Assembly: GCF_014651835.1 (NCBI RefSeq)
Contig: NZ_BMXQ01000001.1
Location: 3,012,120 to 3,076,119 of the forward strand
Reading direction: 5' to 3'
DNA: 64,000 nt
DNA from: Pigmentiphaga litoralis
Lineage (GTDB): Bacteria > Pseudomonadota > Gammaproteobacteria > Burkholderiales > Burkholderiaceae_B
Made by a program: the position numbers and the translations under genes. The notes beneath the pieces are model-generated. The model was not told the DNA's origin and did not search any database. It saw nothing but the letters and a program-made list of their open reading frames with translations. Of the stretch, positions 16,842-25,421 are shown one piece after another. Positions within the stretch are counted from its first letter, which is position 1, and every line of letters starts with the position of its first letter.

Positions 16842-18080
16842 ATGACCGAGGGCATCTCGTTAGCCATCCTGGGCCTCGGGCCCGGCGGCCTGGCCATGCT
16901 CCCATATCTGGATGCGCATCCGGACGTGCGGCTGGCCGGCTTGTGCGACCTGCGCATTGACGCGCTGCAAGCCGCGCCCGTACCGAAGTCGGTGCCGCGA
17001 TGGACGTCGATTGACGATCTGCTAGCCAGTGATGTGGAAGCCGTGTATGTGGCGACCCCAACCCATCATCACGCGGCTCATGCTATCGCGGCCATGCGCG
17101 CAGGCAAGGACGTCATCATTGAAAAGCCGATGTGCGTCAGTCTAATGGAGGCAGACGCCATCGCGTCCACCGCAGCGCAGACCGGCAGAAAGGTGGTGGT
17201 TGGTCACTCCCAAAGTTTCGAGCCTGCCATCCAATTGATGCGCGCACTCATCGTGTCCGGCGCGGTGGGCCAGTTACGTGCACTGAACGCGTGGAATGCC
17301 ACCGACTGGATGTATCGCGCGCGCCTGCCCGTGGAGTTTCAGCGCGAAGCGGGCGGGGGCGTTGTCCATCGCCAGGGGGTCCATCACGCCGACATGCTGC
17401 GCTATCTGGCAGGAGGCAGCCCTCGAACCCTGCGGGCAGCAATAGGCGATTGGGACCCGCTGCGGCCCGGCGACGGTAGCTACAGCGCGTTTCTGTCTTT
17501 CGACGATGGCGTTGTTGCGACGCTGTTCTACAGCGGGTACGACCACTTTCCCGCGACAGAACTAACTTTTGGCATCGGCGAAAACGGCCGTCAGGCGCTG
17601 CCTGGTCATGCGCGTGCCCGACGCGCTTTGCGTGCCGGCGGAAGCGATCCTTCAATCAAACATGGCGCCGGACTTGCAGCACAAATGGAGCGCCTTGCCC
17701 CAGGTGAGCATCCAGCATGTTTTGGCATGCTGCTGGCAAGCTGCACCCAGGCCGATCTGCGTATCGACCGGACGGGAGTCCAGGTTTTCGCCGATGACTT
17801 CTGTCGCACGTTGCCGATTGTAGGCCTGCCCGCGGGACGGAGTGCTGTCCTGGACGAGTTGGTCAGTGCTGCGGCAGGAGTGCCCACTGTTCATGACGCA
17901 GCCTGGGGGCGGGCGAACATGGCCATGTGTCATGCTATCGTGGAGTCTTCCCTGGCTGCCACCGAAGTCTCACTCAACAGTAATTTGGTGCCACCCACCG
18001 GTGCGCCAGCGCTGGCGCCACCTCCTTTGGTTTTTGCACATCTCCAAGCGTTGTTCGATGACTCGTTCCGCCATCCTTAG
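16842..18080 (+). CDS. Gfo/Idh/MocA-family dehydrogenase, likely dihydrodiol dehydrogenase
   Basis: The N-terminal Rossmann fold shows AILGLGPGGLAMLPYL (a GxGxxG variant), then YVATPTHHHAAHAIAAMRAGK and the family signature VIIEKPMCVS. It is 412 residues, close to the family norm plus a longer C-terminus. In the Pseudomonas phthalate pathway, Pht4, which oxidises the cis-dihydrodiol made by the Rieske oxygenase, belongs to this family. Its position 6 bases after the oxygenase gene fits that role. HRQGVHHADMLRYLAGG carries the conserved histidine pair of the catalytic domain. The exact substrate is inferred from context. Confidence 0.83.
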   Translation: MTEGISLAILGLGPGGLAMLPYLDAHPDVRLAGLCDLRIDALQAAPVPKSVPRWTSIDDLLASDVEAVYVATPTHHHAAHAIAAMRAGKDVIIEKPMCVSLMEADAIASTAAQTGRKVVVGHSQSFEPAIQLMRALIVSGAVGQLRALNAWNATDWMYRARLPVEFQREAGGGVVHRQGVHHADMLRYLAGGSPRTLRAAIGDWDPLRPGDGSYSAFLSFDDGVVATLFYSGYDHFPATELTFGIGENGRQALPGHARARRALRAGGSDPSIKHGAGLAAQMERLAPGEHPACFGMLLASCTQADLRIDRTGVQVFADDFCRTLPIVGLPAGRSAVLDELVSAAAGVPTVHDAAWGRANMAMCHAIVESSLAATEVSLNSNLVPPTGAPALAPPPLVFAHLQALFDDSFRHP

Positions 18081-18756
18081 AAACGACGACCCTTCGGCTG
18101 GAAACCTCCCAGTTCGGCTCCGGCTTCAGGCGCACTTGAGTGCTCGAGAGTCTCCTGACCTCAATCCTTCGTCCCTGCTCGTTCTGCTAGGAATGTATAG
18201 AGCGATGGCCGTGCTCGACAGGAATCAAACTGACGAGCTGGCTCCGAGCGGACTCAATTGCGCTCAGTTCAATGTACTTACGGTGCTGCATCGGGCGGCC
18301 GTTCCGCTGGCAATGCGTCAACTGTCCACCATGATGGCCGTACAGCCGACTAACCTGTCAGGCATCGTGCGCACCCTGCGGGGCCGGGGTTTGGTTAAGC
18401 AGGTGTTGAACGAGGCGGATTCCCGATCATTACTGGTTTCCATTTCCGTCGAAGGCGAACAGTTTTTAGCAAAGGTGCTGCCCGCACACTGGTCCCGCTT
18501 AGAAGGCATCATGAGCGACTTGGCAGAGGATGAGCGCTTGACATTGGTCGGCCTGCTCGAAAGATTGGTGCACTCGATTCGCGTTGCCGAGCAGGCCAGG
18601 GACAGCGGCAAGACCAATCGCAATGTTAAAGAGCCGGCTGCTACCTCCAAAAGCACCATTAAGCGAAAGCCTGCGATCAAAACCGCGGTGCTGGCAAAAG
18701 CCAAACCTAGCAAGGTTTCTGCGGCGAAAAAGAAACTCCGCACCTCTTCTGCCTGA
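18058..18756 (+). CDS. MarR-family regulator with a lysine/alanine-rich tail
   Basis: Residues about 35-180 form a MarR winged helix: CAQFNVLTVLHRAAVPLAM, then the recognition region QPTNLSGIVRTLRGRGLV and the wing NEADSRSLLVSIS. The last 45 or so residues are rich in Lys, Ala, Ser and Thr (KPAIKTAVLAKAKPSKVSA), like histone H1-type tails, and are not part of the MarR fold. The ATG at 18058 overlaps the preceding gene by 23 bases; a later ATG near 18195 would remove the N-terminal arm. As the last gene of the operon it probably controls it, with the palindrome at 12447-12461 as a candidate site. Confidence 0.85.
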   Translation: MTRSAILRNDDPSAGNLPVRLRLQAHLSARESPDLNPSSLLVLLGMYRAMAVLDRNQTDELAPSGLNCAQFNVLTVLHRAAVPLAMRQLSTMMAVQPTNLSGIVRTLRGRGLVKQVLNEADSRSLLVSISVEGEQFLAKVLPAHWSRLEGIMSDLAEDERLTLVGLLERLVHSIRVAEQARDSGKTNRNVKEPAATSKSTIKRKPAIKTAVLAKAKPSKVSAAKKKLRTSSA

Positions 18757-18931
18757 TGCGATACCTTTAATGACGTCTTCTGGATCCAGACGCGGCGCTT
18801 GGGAACCCTTGCTATCTACAGGCTTCGCCGCGCTTTCAGCCCTGTTGCGGACTGATTCGTTTACGATCCCACGGCAAACGATTTCTTCGATGATAAACTT
18901 GCCTGCGACGTGCCACCCCTGTGTGGCAACG

Positions 18932-19636
18932 ATGTCGTTTCAACTATCCGAGATTGGTTTGATCGAACCCACACCCATGAAGCCAAGGATTAACTCCGAC
19001 GTTGCTTACGCTAAGCTGCGCAGGATGATTCTTTTGGGTGAACTTCCCCCTCAATCTAAGTTGAAGATCGAGGTGTTGCAACGCGAACTGGAACTGTCCA
19101 GTACTCCAGTGCGTGAGGCCTTAAATCGACTGACCACTGAAGGCTTGGTCGTGTCCGAAGAAAATCGGGGATTTCGGGCCGCGCCGCTTACCGTCAGCGA
19201 TCTGCGCGACATTACCCGGATGCGCTTACTCATGGAAGGGGAAGCGCTGGCGGATGCTATACGTTGCGGCAATGCTGCGTGGGAGGCCGGTATCGTTGCG
19301 GCGCATTACAGCTTGGCGCGCTTCGAACGCGTGAGCAACGGGGCGCGTGGCGAAGAGTGGACGGTGCTGCATAAGGCATTTCACATGTCGCTGCTCGCTG
19401 CTTGCAGTTTTCCTCGGATCCTGGCGATGTGCGATAACTTGTTCGACCAAAGCGAACGCTATCGGCGGTTCGCTGTGCGTTTGCAGCCCGGAACACGGGA
19501 TGTTGCTGCGGAACATCTCGCCATCATGGATGCGGTAATCACCCGCGACGTCACCACTGCATCAATGCTCCTGCTCGACCATTTACGTGCGACTGGTGAG
19601 CGTGTCCTTTCGACGCTGTCCCGTTCGGCGGCTTGA
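18932..19636 (+). CDS. GntR-family (FadR/FCD subfamily) regulator
   Basis: The N-terminal winged helix reads SDVAYAKLRRMILLGELPP and SSTPVREALNRLTTEGLV. An all-helical FCD effector domain follows (DLRDITRMRLLMEGEALA, FHMSLLAAC, EHLAIMDAVITRD). FCD domains bind carboxylate effectors through a metal held by Asp/His residues. I start it at the ATG at 18932 (234 residues); the ATG at 18977 would give 219 residues, and neither has a clear ribosome-binding site. It lies between the plus-strand catabolic operon and the converging reductase gene at 19641 and probably controls one of them. Confidence 0.85.
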   Translation: MSFQLSEIGLIEPTPMKPRINSDVAYAKLRRMILLGELPPQSKLKIEVLQRELELSSTPVREALNRLTTEGLVVSEENRGFRAAPLTVSDLRDITRMRLLMEGEALADAIRCGNAAWEAGIVAAHYSLARFERVSNGARGEEWTVLHKAFHMSLLAACSFPRILAMCDNLFDQSERYRRFAVRLQPGTRDVAAEHLAIMDAVITRDVTTASMLLLDHLRATGERVLSTLSRSAA

Positions 19637-19640
19637 AGCG

Positions 19641-20777
19641 TCAGTCGAAGCCGTAGTACCCCCGCGCTTTCTGATGCTCCGGCCAAATCTCGCAGAAGCC
19701 GCCGGTCAACTGACTCCGCAGGCAGGCATTCGTATCGCACGGGCAGATCTGCACTTGCGCAGCCTGCCCACTGAGTACTTTATTGGCCCAATCCGGGTCG
19801 GCAAACAGTGGACGCGCCAGGCCGATCGCGGCCAGATCGGTGGTGGCAAGGATGGACTCCGCCGTATGAGGACACCCTAAGCCTCCGTTCGCAATCACTG
19901 GAATCTCGACGCCACGCTTGATGTCGATGGCGTGCTGGAGCTGGAATAAAGGCCGCTTGTTGATCCCGACCTGGGGCCCATTGCGTAGCGTCTCAAAGGT
20001 GCCGACGACGGGCATTAGGAAATCGCAGCCATTGTCTTGAAGCAGCTTGCCCACTTGCACCGCATGGGCGAGCGTAAAGCCGCCCTCAATTAGCTCATCG
20101 GCCATCAGATGGGCGCCCAGGAGTGCGCCTTGCCCGATGGCCTTTCGCACGGCGCGCGTTACCTCCACAGCAAAACGACATCGATTCTCGTGGCTACCGC
20201 CATACCGGTCGTTGCGGGTATTCATGCGGGGCGACAGGAACTGCGAAATGAGCAACCCGCCGGCGGCGTGAAGCTCGACACCATCGAAGCCAGCATCGAT
20301 GGCCAGCCGGGCTGTTCTAGCGAAGCAGGCGACGACCTCCTGGATCTCGTCTTCAGTTATCTCTTGCGGCGTGACGGTCTTGCCGGGCAGAGGGAAAGGA
20401 ATTGCTGAGGGTGCGACTCGCCGAGCCATCTCGTACTGGTCCCATGGCCCACCGTACCGGCCCGCATGCACGATCTGCATGACCGCCAGTGCGCCATGCG
20501 CTTTGATACCGCTCGCCAACGCGCGCGCGCCCGGCAGCCCTTCTTCGTCCCACAGCCCTGGTTGCCTGGGCATCTGCCTGCCAGTGGGACTGACGGCGAC
20601 GTTTTCTGTAATGACCATGCCAACGCCACCCGCAGCCCGCCGAGCGTAATGTTGCACCATGGCATCGGTGATCGTGCCAGCATCGTCTGCATAACACACC
20701 GACATGGGCGCATGCACAATGCGATTGCGCAGCGTCTTGCGGCCGATAGTCAGCGGACTCGACAGTAAATCGTACAT
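19641..20777 (-). CDS. NADH:flavin oxidoreductase, Old Yellow Enzyme family
   Basis: The 378-residue protein is an FMN-binding TIM barrel. It starts LLSSPLTIGRKTLRNRIVHAP, has the His of QIVHAGRYGG, and ends with IPVIANGGLGCPHTAESIL and AIGLARPLFADPDWANK (FMN phosphate-binding loops). The usual HGAHGYLLxQFLSP reads HAAGGLLISQFLSP here, so the second His is replaced. The C-terminus keeps four cysteines (CPCDTNAC and GFC) spaced differently from the CxxCxxxC cluster of the dienoyl-CoA reductase type. It heads toward the GntR gene and is followed upstream by an FAH-family gene. It probably reduces a C=C bond of a pathway intermediate. Confidence 0.85.
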   Translation of the reverse strand: MYDLLSSPLTIGRKTLRNRIVHAPMSVCYADDAGTITDAMVQHYARRAAGGVGMVITENVAVSPTGRQMPRQPGLWDEEGLPGARALASGIKAHGALAVMQIVHAGRYGGPWDQYEMARRVAPSAIPFPLPGKTVTPQEITEDEIQEVVACFARTARLAIDAGFDGVELHAAGGLLISQFLSPRMNTRNDRYGGSHENRCRFAVEVTRAVRKAIGQGALLGAHLMADELIEGGFTLAHAVQVGKLLQDNGCDFLMPVVGTFETLRNGPQVGINKRPLFQLQHAIDIKRGVEIPVIANGGLGCPHTAESILATTDLAAIGLARPLFADPDWANKVLSGQAAQVQICPCDTNACLRSQLTGGFCEIWPEHQKARGYYGFD

Positions 20778-20789
20778 AGCGTGGGTCCT

Positions 20790-21737
20790 TCAGTGGATCG
20801 GTGTGCGCAGGCGACCCAAATGCGTGATTTCCACATCCACACGGTCCCCCGGTTGCAAGAATTCACGGCGCGCGTTGCCCACGCCTGCTGGCGTTCCGGT
20901 CAGCACGACATCACCTGGGTACAGCGTGCGGTGCTGCGACAGATGCGAAATCTGCTCGGCGACCGAATAAATCATGCGGGCCGTCGACGAGTCCTGTTTC
21001 AGCACGCCATTGACCCATAAACGAATATCGAGTGCCTGTGGATCCCCAACGACATGAGCCGGTGTGATCCACGGGCCAAGCGGGCATGATCCCTCGAACG
21101 CCTTGTGTGCCAACCAATCGAAACGAAATGGCGAGTCTTGGGAAGGTTGCGGACGGCGGCTCAGATCGCGCGCCGACAAATCATTGGCGTTCGCATAGCC
21201 TGCCACGTAAGACAACGCGTGCTCGACAGAGACGTTTCGCGCAGGCGCACCGATGATCGCGGCCAACTCGGCTTCCCAATCTAGGTTGTCGCAGCCCACG
21301 GGGCGAGCAACGGGTTGGTCGGTGCCTGCCACACACGCACGGCCTGGCTTGAGAAAATGCCAGGGCGCAAAGCCGGTTTCCCGGAAATCTGGTTGCGGCG
21401 CGCGGTTATGGGCCCTTTCCATTTCTTCGACATGGCACCGATAATTGACGCCCGCGCAGTAGATCGTGCCTGGTGTGAAAGGTGCAAGCAGCAGGACGTC
21501 GTCGAGAAGGAACGACGTGACCGACGGGTCTTCGCCAAGTGCCAGCGCTGCCGCAATCATCTCCTCGCTCCGCGGCCAGTCGACAAGGAGGTCGTCAATG
21601 GAGGACAGGCCTTCGACGAGACCAAGCAAGGTGTCCAGCGGGACAACCCTGCCGTCAAGATATAGGCCAGGTCTTGCTAATCCATCTGCCGTGGTGAACG
21701 TCAGCAAGCGGTAATCAAATTTGGTCATGGTCGTCAT
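20790..21737 (-). CDS. Fumarylacetoacetate hydrolase (FAH) family protein
   Basis: The 315-residue protein has the FAH C-terminal core: IYCAGVNYRCHVEEM, the metal ligands in DWEAELAAIIG, AGYANANDLSARDL, and LYPGDVVLTGTPAGVG. This family hydrates or hydrolyses oxo-acids made after ring cleavage. The start at 21737 is one base after the stop of the receptor gene upstream (TGACATG), so the two are translated together. The longer frame seen upstream is only overlap with that receptor gene. Its substrate is likely an oxo-hexenoate-type intermediate of the pathway in this cluster. Confidence 0.86.
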   Translation of the reverse strand: MTTMTKFDYRLLTFTTADGLARPGLYLDGRVVPLDTLLGLVEGLSSIDDLLVDWPRSEEMIAAALALGEDPSVTSFLLDDVLLLAPFTPGTIYCAGVNYRCHVEEMERAHNRAPQPDFRETGFAPWHFLKPGRACVAGTDQPVARPVGCDNLDWEAELAAIIGAPARNVSVEHALSYVAGYANANDLSARDLSRRPQPSQDSPFRFDWLAHKAFEGSCPLGPWITPAHVVGDPQALDIRLWVNGVLKQDSSTARMIYSVAEQISHLSQHRTLYPGDVVLTGTPAGVGNARREFLQPGDRVDVEITHLGRLRTPIH

Positions 21738-21738
21738 G

Positions 21739-22698
21739 TCACTCGGGTTGGATGTTGGCGTCTTGAATAACCTTGGTCCACGCGGCAACATCGCGTTTGA
21801 CGACCGCAGCCATGTCGGCGGGCGAATTGCCGACCGGCTCGGCCTGCAATTTGCGGATCCGCTGCTGGACGTCTGGATCGTGGATCGCTGCCACTAGCGC
21901 GGTATTAAGACGCTGCACGATTTTGTCGGGCGTGCCCGGCGGTGCGGCAACGCTCATCCAGGTATTGGAAACATAGCCTGGCAGCGTTTCGGCCACAGCG
22001 GGCACTTTGGGCAGGTTGCGATTGCGTTCGGCGCTGCCGACCGCTAGCAGCTTGACCTTGCCTGTTTGAACGAACGGGCCCGCGGTAATCATGTTGTCGA
22101 ACATGATGTCGACCGTGCCCGCAATCAGGTCCGTGATCGCTGGGGCCGTCCCGCGATAGGGCACGTGCGTTACTTGCGCTTTGGCGAGCGACTTGAACAG
22201 TTCGGCGCTCAGGTGTTGGTTGGTGCCCGTACCTGCGCTTGCGTACGTTAGCGGCTTGTCGCGGGTACGTATAAGCGCCAGCAACTCCGCCACGTTGTTG
22301 GCTGGCAATTCGCGTGTGGCAAGCAGCACACTCGGATAGGTCGCGATGATGCTGACGCCTACGAACTTCATCGGGTCGAACGCCACTTTTGACAGCAGCT
22401 GGGTGAAGTAGAAGTTCACCGGAACCACCAGCAGCGTATAGCCGTCGGGCACCGCCCGCGCCACGTAGTCGGCACCGATGTTTCCGCCCGCGCCAGAGCG
22501 ATTTTCGACGATGACAGGGACGCCTAGATGGGCGGACATTTTCTCCGACACAATGCGGGGCAACATGTCGGCCGTACCGCCAGCCGGGAATGGCACGATC
22601 ATCCGGACGGGCCGGGTCGGAAAATCCTGAGCCATGACGGCAGGACTCATTGCGGCGAAGGCAATTGCCGTCGCCAAAGCGCTTAAGACGAATTTCAC
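21739..22698 (-). CDS. Bug/TctC-family periplasmic solute receptor
   Basis: The 319-residue product has a signal peptide ending MSPAVMAQ, then FPTRPVRMIVPFPAGGTAD, VENRSGAGGNIGAD, YASAGTGTNQHLSAELF and THVPYRGTAPAITDLIAG, all Bug hallmarks. I start it at the GTG at 22698 because GGAGA lies just upstream and the signal peptide begins there; the upstream in-frame codons overlap nothing sensible. It sits between the VOC dioxygenase gene (22733) and the FAH gene, within one minus-strand operon, and likely binds an aromatic or ring-fission acid. Confidence 0.9.
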   Translation of the reverse strand: MKFVLSALATAIAFAAMSPAVMAQDFPTRPVRMIVPFPAGGTADMLPRIVSEKMSAHLGVPVIVENRSGAGGNIGADYVARAVPDGYTLLVVPVNFYFTQLLSKVAFDPMKFVGVSIIATYPSVLLATRELPANNVAELLALIRTRDKPLTYASAGTGTNQHLSAELFKSLAKAQVTHVPYRGTAPAITDLIAGTVDIMFDNMITAGPFVQTGKVKLLAVGSAERNRNLPKVPAVAETLPGYVSNTWMSVAAPPGTPDKIVQRLNTALVAAIHDPDVQQRIRKLQAEPVGNSPADMAAVVKRDVAAWTKVIQDANIQPE

Positions 22699-22732
22699 TA
22701 AAGTCTCCTGGAGTTCGGTTCTAAGGACCGAT

Positions 22733-23947
22733 CTAGTTGAACGGGCCAAGTAGAACCTCGCCCTTGTAGACATCGCTTTCGGGTTCGACTGCATCTGGCC
22801 AGACATCGGGGGGGCCGATTGGTGCTTGGTCAGGTCGTACCTGCCCGTCCCAGCCAACCTGGTCCATACGGTAAAAAAGCTGGATAGCATGGCCATCGGG
22901 ATCGATGGCGAGTGCCTGGTAATCCATGCCAGGGAACAGAGCCGAAGGAAGCGTTTTGATCTGAACGCCGTTCGAGCGCAAGAACTGCAACGCCGCCTTT
23001 AGTTGGGTATACGTAGCTACCTGCAAGCCAAAAGACAGCAGCGTTGTGTCCTGCCGAAGGTCAAGTTGCGCACGCAGTGCGATTGGATACACGCCGAGGG
23101 AATGATGTTCTGTATTGGCCCGGAAGAAGACGCAGCGGTGTCCTAGGTAGTTCACTTCTTGCGTGACGTCGAGGCCGAGGTCATCGCGATAGAAGGCAAT
23201 AGCCTTATCGATGTCCTCGACGAAAAGCCGGATCGGGCCTACCTTCACAACCTTGAAGGGCCGCCCGAGCAGCACACCATCGACGTCAAATGTCTCAGGA
23301 GCGGGATCCGTACCGCGATTGCCCGAGTCGAGCGAAGTTCCGTTGGCGATCGCTTCGTTGACTTCTGCGTATTCAGACCGGAAAGGCAAAGTTGGGGGTC
23401 GTTCGTGGCGCAGCTGGTGAACTTGCAGCGGCTTGGATCGGCCCGACCACCCTATCTGCTCAATACCGTAATACAGCTCGTTGACATGACCATCAGGGTC
23501 AGGAGGGTAAAAGTGCCAATTCGAGCCAGGCACATCGCGACCGGCGCGCAGAACCTTTCTATCTGTGTTTTTAAACCAATCGTGGCCGTTGACGATCTCC
23601 GCCAAGCTCCCGACTTGCCATGTGATCTGATTGGTCGTGTTCTCTGGACAAGTGCGATAGTGTGGGTTAAGCCGGTCGACCACGGTGCGAGGAAAAAGCA
23701 CCAAAGAGTGATGGTCTGTACCGTGGCGCAGGAAATAACCTGACGTAGAGCCGTAACTCGCACGTTCATCTACTGGGATGCGCGCGCCAAAGTCTATGGG
23801 GTCCGACATGCGAAAACCAAGCAGACGTGTGTAGAAGTCCAGCGATCTATCGGAGTTGTCGACGTTTATGCCAAAGTGGCCGAGGCGTCGGATCACGAAA
23901 GGTCGGGGCAGAAGCACCCCTCCCACGTTAAAGCGTTCGGCCATCAT
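22733..23947 (-). CDS. Two-domain VOC-family extradiol dioxygenase-like protein
   Basis: The 404 residues form two vicinal-oxygen-chelate (VOC) repeats. In the N-terminal repeat the likely metal ligands are His24 (LGHFGINV), His79/80 (GTDHHSLVLF) and Glu157 (GHVNELYYG). In the C-terminal repeat the matching positions read VGPIRLFVED, EHHSLGVYP and GHAIQLFYR, so the first His and the Glu are lost. Classical type I extradiol enzymes carry iron in the C-terminal module, so this arrangement is reversed. AAGGAGA precedes the ATG pair at 23947/23944. It is the first gene of the minus-strand operon with the receptor, FAH and OYE genes. Confidence 0.82.
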   Translation of the reverse strand: MMAERFNVGGVLLPRPFVIRRLGHFGINVDNSDRSLDFYTRLLGFRMSDPIDFGARIPVDERASYGSTSGYFLRHGTDHHSLVLFPRTVVDRLNPHYRTCPENTTNQITWQVGSLAEIVNGHDWFKNTDRKVLRAGRDVPGSNWHFYPPDPDGHVNELYYGIEQIGWSGRSKPLQVHQLRHERPPTLPFRSEYAEVNEAIANGTSLDSGNRGTDPAPETFDVDGVLLGRPFKVVKVGPIRLFVEDIDKAIAFYRDDLGLDVTQEVNYLGHRCVFFRANTEHHSLGVYPIALRAQLDLRQDTTLLSFGLQVATYTQLKAALQFLRSNGVQIKTLPSALFPGMDYQALAIDPDGHAIQLFYRMDQVGWDGQVRPDQAPIGPPDVWPDAVEPESDVYKGEVLLGPFN

Positions 23948-24351
23948 GGTCTCCTTATTCTCTAAGGAAATCGTAGCACCTTTTCTGCATAAAAATTGTT
24001 TTTGTGCAGAAAAAAGCTAAATGCGAATCAGCGCCCGGCCTACGTGGCGAATTTGCGGGTGCAGTGATCCGAGCGATCCCGATCAGAGTTTTCCGGGACG
24101 CCGCTCGGATATGAGCTGCATGCAGTGCCTTGCTCGTGGGGGCAGCAGTGAGGAACGCAGCCCTCCTCGGTCGACCACATGTGCCCACCTCTCGGAGGGC
24201 TTAACACCAAAAAACTGCGATGGGGTCAAGTGAGAATGTCTTAAGGGCTGAGGGTTAGGTGCGTTCATCCACGGTTGTCGTCGCGCTAGCAATGCGCAAA
24301 CCTTCCTAAAGACGTCTGCGTCACGTCTGGACGTTTGGACGCTTGATGTTT
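23948..24351. other. Regulatory gap between the VOC gene and a LysR gene
   Basis: No gene is recognisable. The stretch holds the upstream region of the VOC operon, including the dyad listed separately, and the downstream end of the LysR gene. Short open frames here have no coding character. Confidence 0.5.
23981..24013. promoter_or_regulatory. Perfect inverted repeat upstream of the VOC operon
   Basis: TTTTCTGCA (23981-23989) and TGCAGAAAA (24005-24013) are perfect 9-base arms around a 15-base AT-rich centre, about 35 bases before the VOC start at 23947. The position overlaps where a promoter should be. The GntR protein at 18932-19636 or the MarR protein are candidate binders, which is inference. 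Confidence 0.5.
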
Positions 24352-25257
24352 CTATCTCCGCATCGGAGCGAGAAGCTCAGATAAGAAATCAAGCAGTGCG
24401 CGAGTCTTGGCAGGCAATAGCTGCGACACCGTCACTGCGTACACCGGCAAGCTTGCGGCGCTCCAGTTGGATAGCACGGGGACCAAACTGCCGGCTTCCA
24501 CATCTGGATCAGCGAAAGCATCCGCCATGACAGCTACGCCGACTCCCGCTACGGCGAGGTTGCGGATAAAGCCGACGTTGTTGACCGCCGTTCGTCCTTG
24601 GACATCGACGTTTACGGAGCGGCGAGAGGCCCGCAACGTCCATTGCCGTTCGATTTGGTCTGAACCTCGCTCACTCCGAAGCACACACTGATGAGTTGTT
24701 AGCTCGGCGGGCGCGCGTGGGGTGCCGTGTCGAGCTAGATAGTCGGGGGAGGCATACAGGCGCCTTGGCAGCTCTCCAAGACGCCGAATAACGAGCGATG
24801 AGTCAGGAAGCTCTCCCATTCGCACAGTCACGTCATATCGCTCAGCAAGCGGGTCCATCCATTTTGGGGTGAAGTGCAAGTCCATCGTGACATTGGGGTA
24901 GCGATCAAGAAACTCCCGCACTTTTTCTGCGGTGAACCTGACTGTGAAATCGGGCGGAGCAGCGACTCGCAGGTGGCCTCTCGCGCTCGCCGGTGCGGTT
25001 TGTGCCAATTGTGTAGCCATGACGATCTCATGCATCCCCCGGCTACATTGCTCGAAATAGTGCCTTCCCTCTTCTGTAAGTACCAACGTCCGCGTTGTGC
25101 GGTTGATCAATTTGACACCGAGCTCCTTCTCAAGGGCGGTAACACTCCTAGACGTTGAAGACTTCTGCATCTCCAGGACGTCAGCGGCGGCAGTGAAGCT
25201 GCCCAGCTTCGCCACTTCAAGAAACACGCGCACGTGGTGAATCAGTTGAGGTTTCAT
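24352..25257 (-). CDS. LysR-family transcriptional regulator
   Basis: The 301-residue protein has an N-terminal LysR winged helix (FLEVAKLGSFTAAADVLEM, then SSTSRSVTALEKELGVKL) and a periplasmic-binding-like effector domain. It belongs to the subgroup with RTTRTLVLTEEGRHYFEQC. It is divergent from the receptor and monooxygenase genes at 25422 and 26401, with 164 bases between, and most likely activates them. The dyad at 25265-25288 lies directly in front of its own start and is a candidate site for it. Confidence 0.9.
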   Translation of the reverse strand: MKPQLIHHVRVFLEVAKLGSFTAAADVLEMQKSSTSRSVTALEKELGVKLINRTTRTLVLTEEGRHYFEQCSRGMHEIVMATQLAQTAPASARGHLRVAAPPDFTVRFTAEKVREFLDRYPNVTMDLHFTPKWMDPLAERYDVTVRMGELPDSSLVIRRLGELPRRLYASPDYLARHGTPRAPAELTTHQCVLRSERGSDQIERQWTLRASRRSVNVDVQGRTAVNNVGFIRNLAVAGVGVAVMADAFADPDVEAGSLVPVLSNWSAASLPVYAVTVSQLLPAKTRALLDFLSELLAPMRR

Positions 25258-25264
25258 GTCGGAT

Positions 25265-25288
25265 CATTGTTCCACAGGGGCAACAATG
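25265..25288. promoter_or_regulatory. Dyad between divergent LysR and receptor genes
   Basis: CATTGTT (25265-25271) and AACAATG (25282-25288) form perfect 7-base arms with a 10-base spacer, which fits a LysR-type site with its T-N11-A core. It sits 8 bases from the LysR start at 25257, as expected for an autorepression/activation site. Confidence 0.5.
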
Positions 25289-25421
25289 TTATCCGTATCG
25301 AGCGTTTTTCGATTCACAGTTTTTGCATATCATGGTTGCGGCGTAACGGCCCCGAGTCGACTCCACACAGCTGACGTTGCATGGCGGTGCGGCGTTTAGA
25401 TTGGTTTTTGGAGCTAATAAA

